Positions 1 through 9,274 of a stretch of DNA of 64,000 bases are shown one piece after another. The first letter of the stretch is position 1, and every line of letters begins with the position of its first letter. The stretch covers positions 186,001 to 250,000 of the forward strand of contig NZ_CP117267.1 of assembly GCF_007000325.2 (NCBI RefSeq), written 5' to 3'. The notes under the pieces are model-generated. The model ran no database searches and was not told the DNA's origin. It worked only from the letters and a program-made list of their open reading frames with translations. The position numbers were made by a program, and so were the translations under genes. This stretch comes from Rhizobium rhododendri. GTDB lineage: Bacteria; Pseudomonadota; Alphaproteobacteria; Rhizobiales; Rhizobiaceae.

Positions 1-300
1 CAGGCACCCGGCGTCGTCGTCGAAAATGTGGATCGGCGTGGCGAAGGCTAGCAGCGCAGCGTTGCCATCATGCCAGCTGGCCTTGGGCTCGGCACTGCGC
101 TCGGCAGCGACGACGCCCCGGGCATTGTCGCGCTGGGTGATGTAATGAGGCTGCTGGCTGCCCTTGGCCGCAGAAAAATTGTTGGTCTCTGTACTGGCGA
201 ACGTTGCAAAGCCGCCACCGAGGGCAAGACCCAGATAGGCAAAGAAAGCAACGATCAACGACGCCATCACGCGGGGCACCGCGCCGCGAGGCTGTCTCAT
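1..300 (-). CDS. Hypothetical membrane-anchored protein, N-terminal part (cut by left edge)
   Basis: An open frame without stops runs from an ATG at 300 down to the window edge, giving 100 residues. A hydrophobic stretch at about residues 12-31 (ASLIVAFFAYLGLALGGGF) looks like an uncleaved signal anchor or signal peptide, followed by a polar region (AKGSQQPHYITQRDNARG). The frame can be extended 13 codons upstream to a TTG (SLSDDGIADSEE) before a stop. I do not recognise the family. It lies downstream of the antiporter on the same strand, 51 bases past its stop, so the two may be cotranscribed. The start is uncertain and the C-terminus lies outside the window. Confidence 0.5.
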   Translation of the reverse strand, partial: MRQPRGAVPRVMASLIVAFFAYLGLALGGGFATFASTETNNFSAAKGSQQPHYITQRDNARGVVAAERSAEPKASWHDGNAALLAFATPIHIFDDDAGCL

Positions 301-351
301 CTCTTCGCTGTCGGCAATGCCGTCGTCGGACAGGCTCAAGGGCTAAACGAC

Positions 352-2178
352 CTATTCACGTGCAGTTACAAGCGTGTCAGCTATTCTATCAGCCGACGGC
401 GCATCTTCATAGAGAGGCCTGTCATGATGCACTTGACGCAGCCGGTCAACCATCCCCAGCGCAATTTCCCGCTCGCCCATGATGACGGTATCGGCGCCAT
501 AGCGCGTCAGTTCGTCCACCTCGGCGTCAGAATGGGCCCGCGCGACGATCAGGATTGATGGATTGAGGCTGCGCGCCTGTTCGGCGACACTGCAGGCCTC
601 AAAGGCATTCGGGATGGCGATCACGAGGCTGCGGGCGGCGGTGAGATTGGCGAACCCCAGAACTTCCGCAGAGGCAGCATTGCCGGAAATTGCCTCTATG
701 CCGCTGTCCCTGAGGTCGATGACGCGTTTTTCTGCATCTTCGATGACCAGGAATGGTGTACCGGAAGACAGGAGGTTCTGGCCAACGATGCTGCCGACCC
801 GGCCGTACCCGACGACCACGACATGTCCGGTGAGTGTCGTCGGGCCAGGGTCCCGCTCGGCGCCGATAACCGGCACCTCCTCTTCCGCAGCGTGCGTCTG
901 TGCCGCTGCATCCGCTTCAGCACTGGCGTCCTGCAACGAGCTGTTTTTGGCATCGAGACGACGCTTGAGCCGGCCGCAGCCATAGAAGACGAGTGGGTTG
1001 AGGATGATCGAGATGATGGCGCCGGCAAGGATGAGGTCGCGGCCCTGCTCGGGCAGCAGGCGGAGTTCGACGCCCATTGCTGCGAGGATAAAGGAGAATT
1101 CGCCGATTTGCGCCAGACTTGCTGAAATCGTCAGCGCCGTGCCGATCGGCTTGCGGAATGCCAGCACGATCAGGAAGGCGGCGGCAGACTTGCCGACCAC
1201 GATGATGAACACCGTCGCCAACACCAGCAGCGGATGCTCCAGCAGGATGCTGGGATCGAACAGCATGCCGACCGAGACGAAGAACAGCACCGCGAAGGCA
1301 TCGCGCAGAGGCAGGCTTTCCTGCGCGGCGCGATGGCTGAGTTCGCTTTCGGCAAGCACCATGCCAGCAAAGAAGGCGCCGAGTGCCAGCGACACGCCGA
1401 ACAGCTTGGCCGCACCGAAGGCGACGCCGAGCGCAATCGCCAGCACGCCAAGACGGAAAAGTTCGCGCGAGCCGGTATGGGCGGTGCGATGCAGGATCCA
1501 CGGAATAACGCGGCGCCCGAAGACCAGCATCAGCGCCACGAACAGCGCCACCTTCAGCAAGGTCATGCCGATGATGCCGCCAATTCCGAGATCGAGATCG
1601 AACAGCCTGTTGACAGCGGCGGAAAGCGGCTCGACCGGCGCATGACCATCGCCGGAAATACTGGCGGCGGCGGGGATCAGCACCAGCGCCAGAACCATCG
1701 CCAGATCCTCGACAATCAGCCAGCCGACTGCGATCTTGCCGCGCTCTGTCTCGACGAGACGACGCTCCTGCAGCGCCTTCAGCAGCACGACGGTAGAGGC
1801 GACAGACAGCGCCAGGCCGAAGACGAGACTGCCGCCGAGCGACCAGCCCATCAATTCGCCGAGCCCCCAGCCGAGCAGTGTGGCAAAGGCGATCTGCACG
1901 AGAGCTCCCGGAACCGCGATGAAGCGCACCGACAGCAGGTCTTTCAGCGAAAAATGCAGGCCGACGCCGAACATCAGGAGAATGACGCCGATTTCAGCAA
2001 GCTCGGGTGCCAACCCTTGGTCGGCGACGAAGCCCGGCGTATAGGGGCCTGCAAGGACACCGGCGACGAGGTAGCCGACCAGCGGCGGCATGCGAAGCTT
2101 GTTGGCGATGGCGCCGAAGATGAAAGCCAGCACGAGACCCATGACGATCGTTGAGATCAAAGGTGTGTCGTGCGGCAT
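352..2178 (-). CDS. ybaL: YbaL-family monovalent cation:proton antiporter (CPA2, with RCK domain)
   Basis: The 608-residue inner-membrane protein should exchange K+ (or Na+) for H+. The N-terminal two thirds is a Na/H-exchanger domain with about 12 hydrophobic segments, including the conserved-looking stretches PPLVGYLVAGVLAGPYTPGF and ILLMFGVGLHFSLKDL. The C-terminal part is a TrkA-N/RCK nucleotide-binding domain with the Rossmann motif VVVGYGRVGS, and it ends in a polar tail. The frame is open for 14 codons further upstream, but I chose the internal ATG at 2178. It follows a GGGGGA Shine-Dalgarno, and its first residues (MPHDTPLISTIV) line up with the start of E. coli YbaL. It is divergent from the XRE gene. 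It is housekeeping rather than motility. Confidence 0.88.
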   Translation of the reverse strand: MPHDTPLISTIVMGLVLAFIFGAIANKLRMPPLVGYLVAGVLAGPYTPGFVADQGLAPELAEIGVILLMFGVGLHFSLKDLLSVRFIAVPGALVQIAFATLLGWGLGELMGWSLGGSLVFGLALSVASTVVLLKALQERRLVETERGKIAVGWLIVEDLAMVLALVLIPAAASISGDGHAPVEPLSAAVNRLFDLDLGIGGIIGMTLLKVALFVALMLVFGRRVIPWILHRTAHTGSRELFRLGVLAIALGVAFGAAKLFGVSLALGAFFAGMVLAESELSHRAAQESLPLRDAFAVLFFVSVGMLFDPSILLEHPLLVLATVFIIVVGKSAAAFLIVLAFRKPIGTALTISASLAQIGEFSFILAAMGVELRLLPEQGRDLILAGAIISIILNPLVFYGCGRLKRRLDAKNSSLQDASAEADAAAQTHAAEEEVPVIGAERDPGPTTLTGHVVVVGYGRVGSIVGQNLLSSGTPFLVIEDAEKRVIDLRDSGIEAISGNAASAEVLGFANLTAARSLVIAIPNAFEACSVAEQARSLNPSILIVARAHSDAEVDELTRYGADTVIMGEREIALGMVDRLRQVHHDRPLYEDAPSADRIADTLVTARE

Positions 2179-2258
2179 CGTGGTGTCCCCCGGCTGGAAA
2201 TCCTGTAAATAATATGACATATATGGTCTAGAGTGACCAATATGGGTATTTTTGAGCC

Positions 2259-2510
2259 GTGAATCAAGGCAGTAAGCCAGCTATTCTGACGCCCGCGCAT
2301 TGTCGTGCGGCGCGCGGCTTCCTGGATTGGACGCAAAGCGACCTTGCGGAAAAAGCCGGCGTCTCGCGCAGCACCATACGCGACTACGAAGGCGCCCGGC
2401 ACGACATCCATCGCGCCACCGAAGCACAGCTTAAACTGGCTCTAGAAGACGGCGGCGTCGTCTTTACCAACATCGATCCGCTTGGATGGACCGTCGGTTT
2501 GCGGAAGTGA
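2259..2510 (+). CDS. Small XRE-family helix-turn-helix regulator
   Basis: The 83-residue protein is almost only a Cro/C1-type HTH: residues 10-70 contain LTPAHCRAARGFLDWTQSDL followed by AEKAGVSRSTIRDYEGA, the standard two-helix recognition unit. The short tail (VVFTNIDPLGWTVGL) is typical of small rhizobial XRE proteins. The start is GTG with only a weak purine stretch upstream. Its start is 80 bases from the antiporter start on the opposite strand, so both promoters share that gap and the protein may regulate the antiporter or itself; this is inference. No toxin partner is visible next to it. Confidence 0.75.
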   Translation: MNQGSKPAILTPAHCRAARGFLDWTQSDLAEKAGVSRSTIRDYEGARHDIHRATEAQLKLALEDGGVVFTNIDPLGWTVGLRK

Positions 2511-2737
2511 AGCATCCACCAGGGTAGGAGTTAGACCTTCGAGCGACTTCGACTGCGAAGAAAGCTGACGATACTTTCCAGCCGGCAATCAATCCTGTCA
2601 ACGCCTGAAGGTTTCATTCAAGATATTGGGACAGGTGGCTCGCTGCCACGAGGAAATGCGTCGGCTTCCGACAACGTATCGAATATCCATCGCGTGGCAG
2701 ATCGCGATATTATTGAAGTTGCGTTTGCGAAGCTTGC

Positions 2738-2851
2738 TTAAAGAACCCGGAGGGCAACCTTTTGCCGCGAGTCGTCGATGCGGCTCAAAATGGTGAATGC
2801 AAACAGCGTTATGCTGGCAATGAGCGTAGCGCTCAGACCAAGAACAATCAT
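2738..2851 (-). CDS. Putative 37-residue single-span membrane protein
   Basis: A short frame starts at an ATG at 2851 preceded at good spacing by GAGGT. It encodes MIVLGLSATLIASITLFAFT followed by ILSRIDDSRQKVALRVL: one strong transmembrane helix and a short basic tail. The frame is open further upstream to 2959, but that start has no Shine-Dalgarno and would add a polar, low-quality extension. I have no homologue in mind. The case rests on the ribosome-binding site and the clean membrane segment, so it is a candidate only. Confidence 0.4.
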   Translation of the reverse strand: MIVLGLSATLIASITLFAFTILSRIDDSRQKVALRVL

Positions 2852-3260
2852 TGCTCTTACCTCAAAGGGGCGTGGACGTGACTCTGACTTTACAGTTAGG
2901 CCGTCAACCTTGCGTGTGACTTGTGGCTCTACTCTAGCAGCAATAATACTTCGCCGCATAAAAGATTTATTCGAATGCGCTCATCTTCGACGGTGTGTTA
3001 ACCTTCAAGCAAGGAATTAACCATAAACATTGAGTTACACGTCGGAATGGGAAGATATTGCTCCTCCCCACCAGGCATGACGCCGCCCCCTCGTACCGGA
3101 TATTGGCCCGGATCTCTCCTAGACAGTTTCAACCTAGATGAACGCGTCGCGCATTGCCGTCGGGTCTCAAGATCCCCAATGCCCGTGCCCCATCGCAGAC
3201 CGTTGATATTGAACGATTGCATAATTCCGCTGGGACATTCGTCCCGGCATCGCGGCGGGA
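2852..3260. other. Upstream region of the chemotaxis operon, no gene recognised
   Basis: About 410 bases without a supported gene. The first half is AT-richer, with GTTAACC-type and TTAACC runs near 2997-3022, and probably carries the promoter of the icpA-che operon. The frames open here on both strands have no ribosome-binding site and odd composition. No terminator-like hairpin or clear operator was found by eye. Confidence 0.4.
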
Positions 3261-4895
3261 ATGGTTTTGACACAGGACTCGATACCAGAGCAGGGACAAA
3301 GGACGCAGGCAGGCAGCCTTCGCGATCGTTTGCGCTTTGCCGGCCTCGATGCCGACCAGTGCGAAGCGCTCCGCCGCCACCGCCCGATGCTCCAGTCGCA
3401 TCTGAAAGCGGGCCTGCGCGATCTCTTCCACCGCTTCCAGTCCATGCCCGATGCGGCACGAAATTTCACCAGCGAAGCGCAGCTCGAGCGGCTGCACGAT
3501 CTGCAATCGTCCCATTGGGATGTGCTGACGGATGCGCGCTTCGACAGTCTCTATGCCGAGCGGGTCAAAGTCCTCGCTGATTCCGAGAGCAAGATGGGCC
3601 TCGACCCGCGTTGGCACGTTGCCGGCCATGGTGTCATATTGGAACATCTGCTGGCGGGCGTCATCGGCGATCTCGCCGGTGGTTCGATGTTGCCGGCCGG
3701 CAAGCGCCGTGCCCGGGAATCTGCCGAACTCGTGGCGAGCCTCGTCAGGCTTGTCATGGTCGACGTCGAAATCGCCGTGTCATTGCGCTTCAATGAAATG
3801 CGCATCCAGCACCAGCGCACCTTGGCAGAGCAGCGCGTCACCGACCAGGCCGAGGCCCGCGCCATCTTCGCCGATGTCATCAGTGGTCTCGGTGAACGTG
3901 ACCTGACGGTGCGCGCACCGACCGACGTCCCCGAAGCCTATGCCGAGCTTGTCGCAATGCTCAACACGACGCTCGAAGCCATACAGGGTGAATTCGGTTC
4001 GCTCTCCGCCCGTGTGCAGACGATAGAGACCGCCGCAGACCGCATCGCCGTCGACAGCCGCAGCCTCGATACATCAGCCGCCGACCACGCCGGGCAGTTG
4101 ATCGCCAATGCACGGCTTCTGGCCGGGCTGGCAGATCAGGTGCGCGACAATGCTGCGACGACGCGCTCGGCCGAGCGGGAAGCGGTCAAGACGCGCAAGG
4201 CCGCCGAAGACAGTGGCCAGATTGTCGGCGAGGCGATTGCCGCCATGGCTGACATCGAGACCTCCGCCGAAAAGATCGGCCAGATCATCGGCAGCATCGA
4301 CGAGATTGCCTTTCAGACCAACCTGCTCGCCCTCAATGCCGGCATCGAGGCAGCCCGGGCCGGGGATTCAGGCCGCGGATTTGCTGTCGTCGCCCAGGAA
4401 GTGCGGGCTCTAGCCCAGCGCTCCGCCGAGGCCGCCCGCGAGATCAAGACACTGGTGACCGGCACCAAGGCGCAGGTCGTTGCCGGCGTCCAGATGGTTG
4501 GCCGCACACAGGATGCCATCGGCGGCATCGTCCTCCAGGTTACCGGTATCAACGACGCCATCTCGGGTATCGCCGATGCGACCGATGCACAGGCAGCCGA
4601 CCTTCGCGCGGTCACCGCAGAAGTCGACATGCTGGGCACGAAGGTCGCCGCATCGAGCAGCCTTGCCCGCAGTTCGGGCGATGAGGCCGATCACCTCCAC
4701 ACGGTGGTGGTCGAGCTCGGCCAGACGATCCGCGAATTCCGCGTGGCGCGCCAGAAGCAGTTTTCCAGCGACAGGGTTGCGCCGGTACGCCCGGACATCA
4801 AGCCCGTCGCACCGCTCGGCGAAGGGGCAGCCGGGGATCACTACGATTTCCCGTTGCGGGTCGCAGGCTTCGGGGGTGACCGGAGTGTTTACTGA
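3261..4895 (+). CDS. icpA: Cytoplasmic chemoreceptor with globin-type sensor domain (IcpA)
   Basis: The 544-residue soluble methyl-accepting chemotaxis protein has no membrane segment. Residues about 20-180 form a protoglobin/globin-coupled-sensor domain ([20 protein letters not shown], then MGLDPRW). A HAMP-like stretch follows at about 195-245, then the signalling coiled coil with its hairpin tip near 350-395 ([20 protein letters not shown]). It has no C-terminal CheR-binding pentapeptide; the end is DRSVY. In the globin motif the residue aligning with the heme proximal His is Glu109, so heme binding is doubtful. It heads the che operon, as icpA does in rhizobia. The ATG at 3261 has only a closely spaced purine run, so the start is less certain than the frame. 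Confidence 0.88.
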   Translation: MVLTQDSIPEQGQRTQAGSLRDRLRFAGLDADQCEALRRHRPMLQSHLKAGLRDLFHRFQSMPDAARNFTSEAQLERLHDLQSSHWDVLTDARFDSLYAERVKVLADSESKMGLDPRWHVAGHGVILEHLLAGVIGDLAGGSMLPAGKRRARESAELVASLVRLVMVDVEIAVSLRFNEMRIQHQRTLAEQRVTDQAEARAIFADVISGLGERDLTVRAPTDVPEAYAELVAMLNTTLEAIQGEFGSLSARVQTIETAADRIAVDSRSLDTSAADHAGQLIANARLLAGLADQVRDNAATTRSAEREAVKTRKAAEDSGQIVGEAIAAMADIETSAEKIGQIIGSIDEIAFQTNLLALNAGIEAARAGDSGRGFAVVAQEVRALAQRSAEAAREIKTLVTGTKAQVVAGVQMVGRTQDAIGGIVLQVTGINDAISGIADATDAQAADLRAVTAEVDMLGTKVAASSSLARSSGDEADHLHTVVVELGQTIREFRVARQKQFSSDRVAPVRPDIKPVAPLGEGAAGDHYDFPLRVAGFGGDRSVY

Positions 4896-4955
4896 CGATC
4901 GCACCTCTCGGCCGCATGCGTCGAAGACAGAATTCAACCGACAAGGAAGGCAGTA

Positions 4956-5252
4956 ATGGCAGCGAAGAAGGCAGACAAAAAGATCAGCCTGGTGGCAGTG
5001 CTGGACCTCAACGAGGCCTCGACGCTCCGCAGCAAGCTCATGGGGCTACGTGGAAACAATGTTGTGGTCGACGCCTCCGGCGTCGAACGGGTCGGCGCCC
5101 TCTGCGTCCAGGTGATCATGGCTGCTGCCAAGACCTGGGAAGAGGACAAGCTTTCCTTCACCTTTTCGAAGGTGTCGGATGCATTTCAGAAAACCATGCA
5201 GCTGATCGGGGTCAACATAGATCACCTGCTCGCAAAGGAGATCCGGCAATGA
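4956..5252 (+). CDS. cheS: Chemotaxis protein CheS (STAS-like partner of CheA)
   Basis: The 98-residue soluble protein has an STAS-like fold pattern (VVVDASGVERVGALCVQVIM). It corresponds to the second gene of rhizobial che operons. In S. meliloti, CheS binds CheA and speeds dephosphorylation of CheY1 by strengthening the CheA-CheY1 phosphate-sink interaction. The start ATG follows AGGAAGG. Its stop overlaps the cheY1 start (ATGA), consistent with coupled translation. The usual STAS phosphoacceptor Ser is not evident (DASG at the expected loop), which I take to mean a binding rather than a phosphorylation role. Confidence 0.85.
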   Translation: MAAKKADKKISLVAVLDLNEASTLRSKLMGLRGNNVVVDASGVERVGALCVQVIMAAAKTWEEDKLSFTFSKVSDAFQKTMQLIGVNIDHLLAKEIRQ

Positions 5253-5614
5253 AGAAAAAAGTGCTCACCGTGGATGATTCACGGACAATTCGAAACATGC
5301 TGCTCGTCACCCTCAACAATGCCGGTTTCGAAACGATCCAGGCAGAGGACGGCATCGAAGGCCTGGAAGTGCTGGAAGGCGCCAATCCTGACGTCATCGT
5401 CACCGACATCAACATGCCGCGTCTCGACGGTTTTGGCTTCATCGAAGGTGTCCGCCGCAACGAAAAGTTCCGCGCCATCCCGATCCTGGTGCTGACGACG
5501 GAAAGCGACGCGGAAAAGAAAAACCGCGCACGCCAGGCCGGCGCCACCGGCTGGATCGTCAAGCCCTTCGACCCGGTCAAACTGATCGATGCTATCGAGC
5601 GTGTAACCGCTTAA
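5249..5614 (+). CDS. cheY1: Chemotaxis response regulator CheY1
   Basis: The 121-residue single-domain receiver has the full acidic triad: Asp9, Asp10 and phosphoacceptor Asp53 (VIVTDINMP). It also has the TT switch residue (LVLTTES) and the conserved Lys in IVKPFDP. In S. meliloti CheY1 is the phosphate sink that drains phosphate from CheY2 through CheA, replacing CheZ. It overlaps cheS by 4 bases and precedes cheA by 15 bases. Confidence 0.93.
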   Translation: MKKKVLTVDDSRTIRNMLLVTLNNAGFETIQAEDGIEGLEVLEGANPDVIVTDINMPRLDGFGFIEGVRRNEKFRAIPILVLTTESDAEKKNRARQAGATGWIVKPFDPVKLIDAIERVTA

Positions 5615-5629
5615 TTAGGATTTCTTCCG

Positions 5630-7897
5630 ATGGATATGAACGAAATCAAAGAGATTTTTTTCCAAGAGTGCGAAGAACAGCTCGCCGAACTGGAATCGGG
5701 TCTTCTGAAGTTGAATGATGGCGACCGCGATCCGGAAACCGTCAATGCCGTCTTTCGTGCCGTTCATTCCATCAAGGGTGGGGCAGGGGCTTTCGGTCTC
5801 GAAGACCTTGTTGCCTTCGCCCACGTTTTCGAGACGACGCTCGATTGCGTCCGCTCCAACAAGCTTGAGCCGAACCAGGACGTTCTGAAGGTCATGCTGA
5901 AGGCGGCCGATGTGCTCGCCGACCTCACCAACGTCGCCCGCGACGGCGGTACCGTCGACCAGAGCAGAAGCCGTGGCCTCGTCAAGGAACTCGAAGCACT
6001 GGCTCAGGGGGTCATGCCCTCCGCCTCGTCGCACCATCACGAGGCACCCGCGCCCAAATCTGTCGCGGTTGCTGCTCCCGTTGCTGCGCCCGCACCGAGC
6101 GACGACAGCGGCTTCCAGCCTGTGCCCTTTACCTTCGACGAGTTCGACGGCGCCGAGGACGTAGTGGCCGAGCTGCCGCAATACGATATCAGCTTCAAGC
6201 CTCGCAACGAGCTATATGCCAAGGGCAACGACGCGACGCTCCTGCTGCGCGACCTGTCGCGACTAGGCGAGATGAGCATCCGCTGCAACATGCAGACGCT
6301 CCCCGCCTTGCAGGATCTCGATGCGGAAGGCGCCTATTTCAGCTGGACGATCTCGATCAAGACCGATAGGGGCGAAGACGCGGTCCGTACCGTATTCGAA
6401 TTTGCCGAATGGGACTGCGAACTGGAGATCAAGGTCGCTGAAGATCTCGACGCAGCCGTCTCGGCGGAAGAACTTCCGATGATACCGGTGCCGTTCGATC
6501 TCTCGTCGCTTGATGACGACGTTGCACCCGCAGACGATGAAGTGGCGTCCACGCCGGCCGCCGCCGCTGTCATGGCTGCGGACACCGCAAGCAATGTCAC
6601 GCCCATCGCCTCGGCCGCTGCCCGCGCTGAAAAGAGGGAGCCGCCGGCCGCCGCTGCGAATGCAGCCGGTGCCAACAGCACCGTCGCCGCCGGCCAGACC
6701 ATCCGCGTCGACCTCGACCGCGTCGACAGGCTGATCAATCTCGTCGGCGAACTGGTCATCAACCAGGCAATGCTGTCACAGAGCGTCGTCGAGAACGACA
6801 GCAACGGCACATCGTCGATCAATATGGGCCTCGAGGAGCTGCAGCAGCTCACCCGCGAGATCCAGGACTCGGTCATGGCGATCCGCGCCCAGCCGGTCAA
6901 GCCGGTGTTCCAGCGCATGTCGCGTATCGTCCGCGAAATCGCCGACATGACCGGCAAGCAGATCCGTCTCGTCACCGAGGGGGAAAATACCGAAGTCGAC
7001 AAGACGGTTATCGACAAGCTCGCCGAGCCGCTGACCCACATGATCCGCAACGCCGTCGACCACGGCGTCGAGAGCCCGGAAAAGCGCATTGCGCTCGGCA
7101 AGAACCCCGAGGGCACCGTCCGCCTGACGGCCAAGCACCGCTCCGGTCGCATCCTGATCGAACTGGCCGACGATGGCGCCGGCATCAATCGCGAACGTGT
7201 CCGCCAGAAGGCTATCGAGAACGAGCTGATCCCGTCCGACGCCAATCTGACGGACGAGGAAATCGACAACCTGATCTTCCTTCCAGGCTTCTCGACTGCC
7301 GACAAGATCTCCGACATCTCCGGTCGCGGCGTCGGCATGGACGTGGTCAAGCGCTCCATCCAGGCCTTGGGCGGCCGTATCAACATCACGTCCAAGCCGG
7401 GCCACGGCTCCGTCTTCACGATGAGCCTGCCGCTGACCCTCGCAGTCCTCGATGGCATGGTGGTGACTGTTGCCGGCCAGACCCTCGTCGTGCCCTTGAC
7501 CGCTATCGTCGAAACCCTGCAGCCGGAAGCCGCCGCCATCCACTCCTTCGGCGCCAACCATCGCCTGATCTCGATCCGCAATTCCTTCTGCCCACTGATC
7601 GACGTCGGCCGCATCCTGAACTTCCGTGCCACCCAGGCCAACCCGGTCGAGGGCGTCGCACTGCTGGTGGAATCGGAAGGCGGAGGGCAGCGCGCGCTCA
7701 TGGTCGATGCCATCCAGGGCCAGCGCCAGGTCGTCATCAAGAGCCTCGAGGCCAACTACACCCATGTCCCGGGTATCGCGGCAGCGACAATCCTCGGCGA
7801 CGGTCGCGTGGCCTTGATCCTGGACGTCGATGCCGTCGTGGCGGCTTCGCGCGGCCAGGCACTGAAGGCCGAGATGTCCTACGCGGCGGCGGGGTAA
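5630..7897 (+). CDS. cheA: Chemotaxis histidine kinase CheA
   Basis: The 755-residue kinase has all five CheA domains. P1 Hpt has phospho-accepting His46 (VFRAVHSIKGGAGAFG). The P2 CheY-binding domain lies around 185-285, between two Ala/Pro-rich linkers. P3 is the dimerisation region, about 355-420. P4 is the ATPase, with the N-box HMIRNAVDHG and G-boxes DDGAGIN and GRGVGMDVVK. P5 is CheW-like (about 620-750). It phosphorylates CheY1, CheY2 and CheB under receptor control. A weak GGATTT stretch precedes the ATG. The long low-complexity linkers are usual for the rhizobial protein. Confidence 0.95.
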   Translation: MDMNEIKEIFFQECEEQLAELESGLLKLNDGDRDPETVNAVFRAVHSIKGGAGAFGLEDLVAFAHVFETTLDCVRSNKLEPNQDVLKVMLKAADVLADLTNVARDGGTVDQSRSRGLVKELEALAQGVMPSASSHHHEAPAPKSVAVAAPVAAPAPSDDSGFQPVPFTFDEFDGAEDVVAELPQYDISFKPRNELYAKGNDATLLLRDLSRLGEMSIRCNMQTLPALQDLDAEGAYFSWTISIKTDRGEDAVRTVFEFAEWDCELEIKVAEDLDAAVSAEELPMIPVPFDLSSLDDDVAPADDEVASTPAAAAVMAADTASNVTPIASAAARAEKREPPAAAANAAGANSTVAAGQTIRVDLDRVDRLINLVGELVINQAMLSQSVVENDSNGTSSINMGLEELQQLTREIQDSVMAIRAQPVKPVFQRMSRIVREIADMTGKQIRLVTEGENTEVDKTVIDKLAEPLTHMIRNAVDHGVESPEKRIALGKNPEGTVRLTAKHRSGRILIELADDGAGINRERVRQKAIENELIPSDANLTDEEIDNLIFLPGFSTADKISDISGRGVGMDVVKRSIQALGGRINITSKPGHGSVFTMSLPLTLAVLDGMVVTVAGQTLVVPLTAIVETLQPEAAAIHSFGANHRLISIRNSFCPLIDVGRILNFRATQANPVEGVALLVESEGGGQRALMVDAIQGQRQVVIKSLEANYTHVPGIAAATILGDGRVALILDVDAVVAASRGQALKAEMSYAAAG

Positions 7898-7901
7898 GAT
7901 C

Positions 7902-8369
7902 ATGTCCCAACCGCTCAAGGCTGCAGCACAAGGTATGCGCGAACTGATCGCCTTCCGCATCGGCGATCAGGAATTCTGCATCAATGTCATGTCGGTACGA
8001 GAGATCCGCGGCTGGACGCCGGCAACGGGGATCCCGTACGCTCCACCCTATGTCCTCGGTGTCATCAATCTGCGCGGCGTCGTGCTGCCGATCATGGACC
8101 TGTCCGCCCGCCTCGGCATGCGGCCGTCCGAACCGAGCGTCCGCCACGTTATCATCGTGACGCAGGTGAGAAGGCACACGGTCGGCCTGCTGGTCGAGGC
8201 CGTCTCCGACATTCTGACGATCAACGAAGACATCATCCAGCCGACGCCTGAAATGGCGTCCGACCTGCAGAAGCAGTTCGCCCGCGGGATCTTGTCGATC
8301 GATCGTCGGATGATCTGCCTGATCGAACTCGAAACCCTGTTCCCCGACATCGAAAGCCAAGCAGCATGA
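7902..8369 (+). CDS. cheW: Chemotaxis coupling protein CheW
   Basis: This 155-residue adaptor is a single CheW domain (MRELIAFRIGDQEFCINVMS; VLGVINLRGVVLPIMDL). It links receptor signalling tips to CheA P5 in the core array. The gene lies 4 bases after cheA and overlaps cheR by 4 bases (ATGA). Nothing unusual. Confidence 0.95.
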   Translation: MSQPLKAAAQGMRELIAFRIGDQEFCINVMSVREIRGWTPATGIPYAPPYVLGVINLRGVVLPIMDLSARLGMRPSEPSVRHVIIVTQVRRHTVGLLVEAVSDILTINEDIIQPTPEMASDLQKQFARGILSIDRRMICLIELETLFPDIESQAA

Positions 8370-9274
8370 GTGTTATGGGATTTGCAGAAAGCCGGCAGTC
8401 GCCCGATGAAGTCCTTGCCAGTGGTGAATATCCGCTGACACGCCGGGACCTGATGGAAGTCGCCGCGATGATTTACGCAGATGCCGGTATTTCGCTCAAC
8501 GAGACCAAGGCATCGCTCGTTTACTCACGGCTGTCGAAGCATATCCGCAATCTCGGCATTTCCGGCTTTCGCGAATATTGTCAGCTCGTGTCGTCGCCTG
8601 CCGGAGCTGCTGCCCGCAGGGAAATGCTGTCGCACCTGACCACCAATTTCACCCGCTTCTTCCGCGAAAATCATCACTTCGACCATCTGCGCACAGAAGT
8701 GTTGCCGGGCCTGCTCGCCCGTGCCAAGGCCGGCGGCCGGGTGCGGATATGGTCGGCAGCCAGTTCAGACGGTCAGGAGCCCTATTCGATCGCGCTCACC
8801 GTACTGTCGTTGATGCCGAACGCCGCGGATTACGATTTCCGGATCCTGGCGACCGACATCGACCCGAAGATCTTGGCTATCGCACGCACCGGCGCCTATG
8901 ACGAAGCGGCTCTCGAGACGGTCTCGCCTGCGATGCGCAAGCAATGGTTCCAGGAAGTCGAGATCCAGGGCCGCAGGAAGTTCCAGGTCGACGATCGCGT
9001 CAAGCGGCTGGTCACCTACAACGAATTGAACCTGATGGCACAATGGCCGTTCAAGGGCAATTTCGACGTCATTTTCTGCCGCAACGTCGTCATCTACTTC
9101 GACGAGCCGACCCAGGTGAAAATCTGGCAGCGCTTCGCCGGTCTTCTGCCGGACAAGGGGCATCTTTATATCGGCCACTCCGAGCGCGTGTCCGGCCCGG
9201 CCAAGGACGTCTTCGACAATATCGGCATCACCACCTACCGCTATATCGGCAAAGGCGCGGGGAACAAGTCATGA
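8366..9274 (+). CDS. cheR: Chemoreceptor glutamate methyltransferase CheR
   Basis: The 302-residue protein has the CheR all-alpha N-domain (about 22-95), which ends with the conserved stretch TNFTRFFRE. The SAM-binding domain follows, with motif I at 127-142 ([17 protein letters not shown]), ATDID and [10 protein letters not shown]. It methylates Glu residues of receptors for adaptation. Since IcpA lacks the tethering pentapeptide, CheR must act on it directly or mainly serve other receptors; this is inference. Start and stop overlap cheW and cheB by 4 bases each. Confidence 0.95.
   Translation: MSVMGFAESRQSPDEVLASGEYPLTRRDLMEVAAMIYADAGISLNETKASLVYSRLSKHIRNLGISGFREYCQLVSSPAGAAARREMLSHLTTNFTRFFRENHHFDHLRTEVLPGLLARAKAGGRVRIWSAASSDGQEPYSIALTVLSLMPNAADYDFRILATDIDPKILAIARTGAYDEAALETVSPAMRKQWFQEVEIQGRRKFQVDDRVKRLVTYNELNLMAQWPFKGNFDVIFCRNVVIYFDEPTQVKIWQRFAGLLPDKGHLYIGHSERVSGPAKDVFDNIGITTYRYIGKGAGNKS

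Noticed and set aside
3047..3580. 177-residue plus-strand frame overlapping the icpA start
   Set aside because: Pro/Arg-rich, no ribosome-binding site, and overlaps the globin domain of icpA in another frame.
6334..7755. 473-residue open frame antisense to cheA
   Set aside because: It is a by-product of high-GC codon use in cheA, with Arg/Ser-rich composition and no domain; cheA on the plus strand is complete and conserved.
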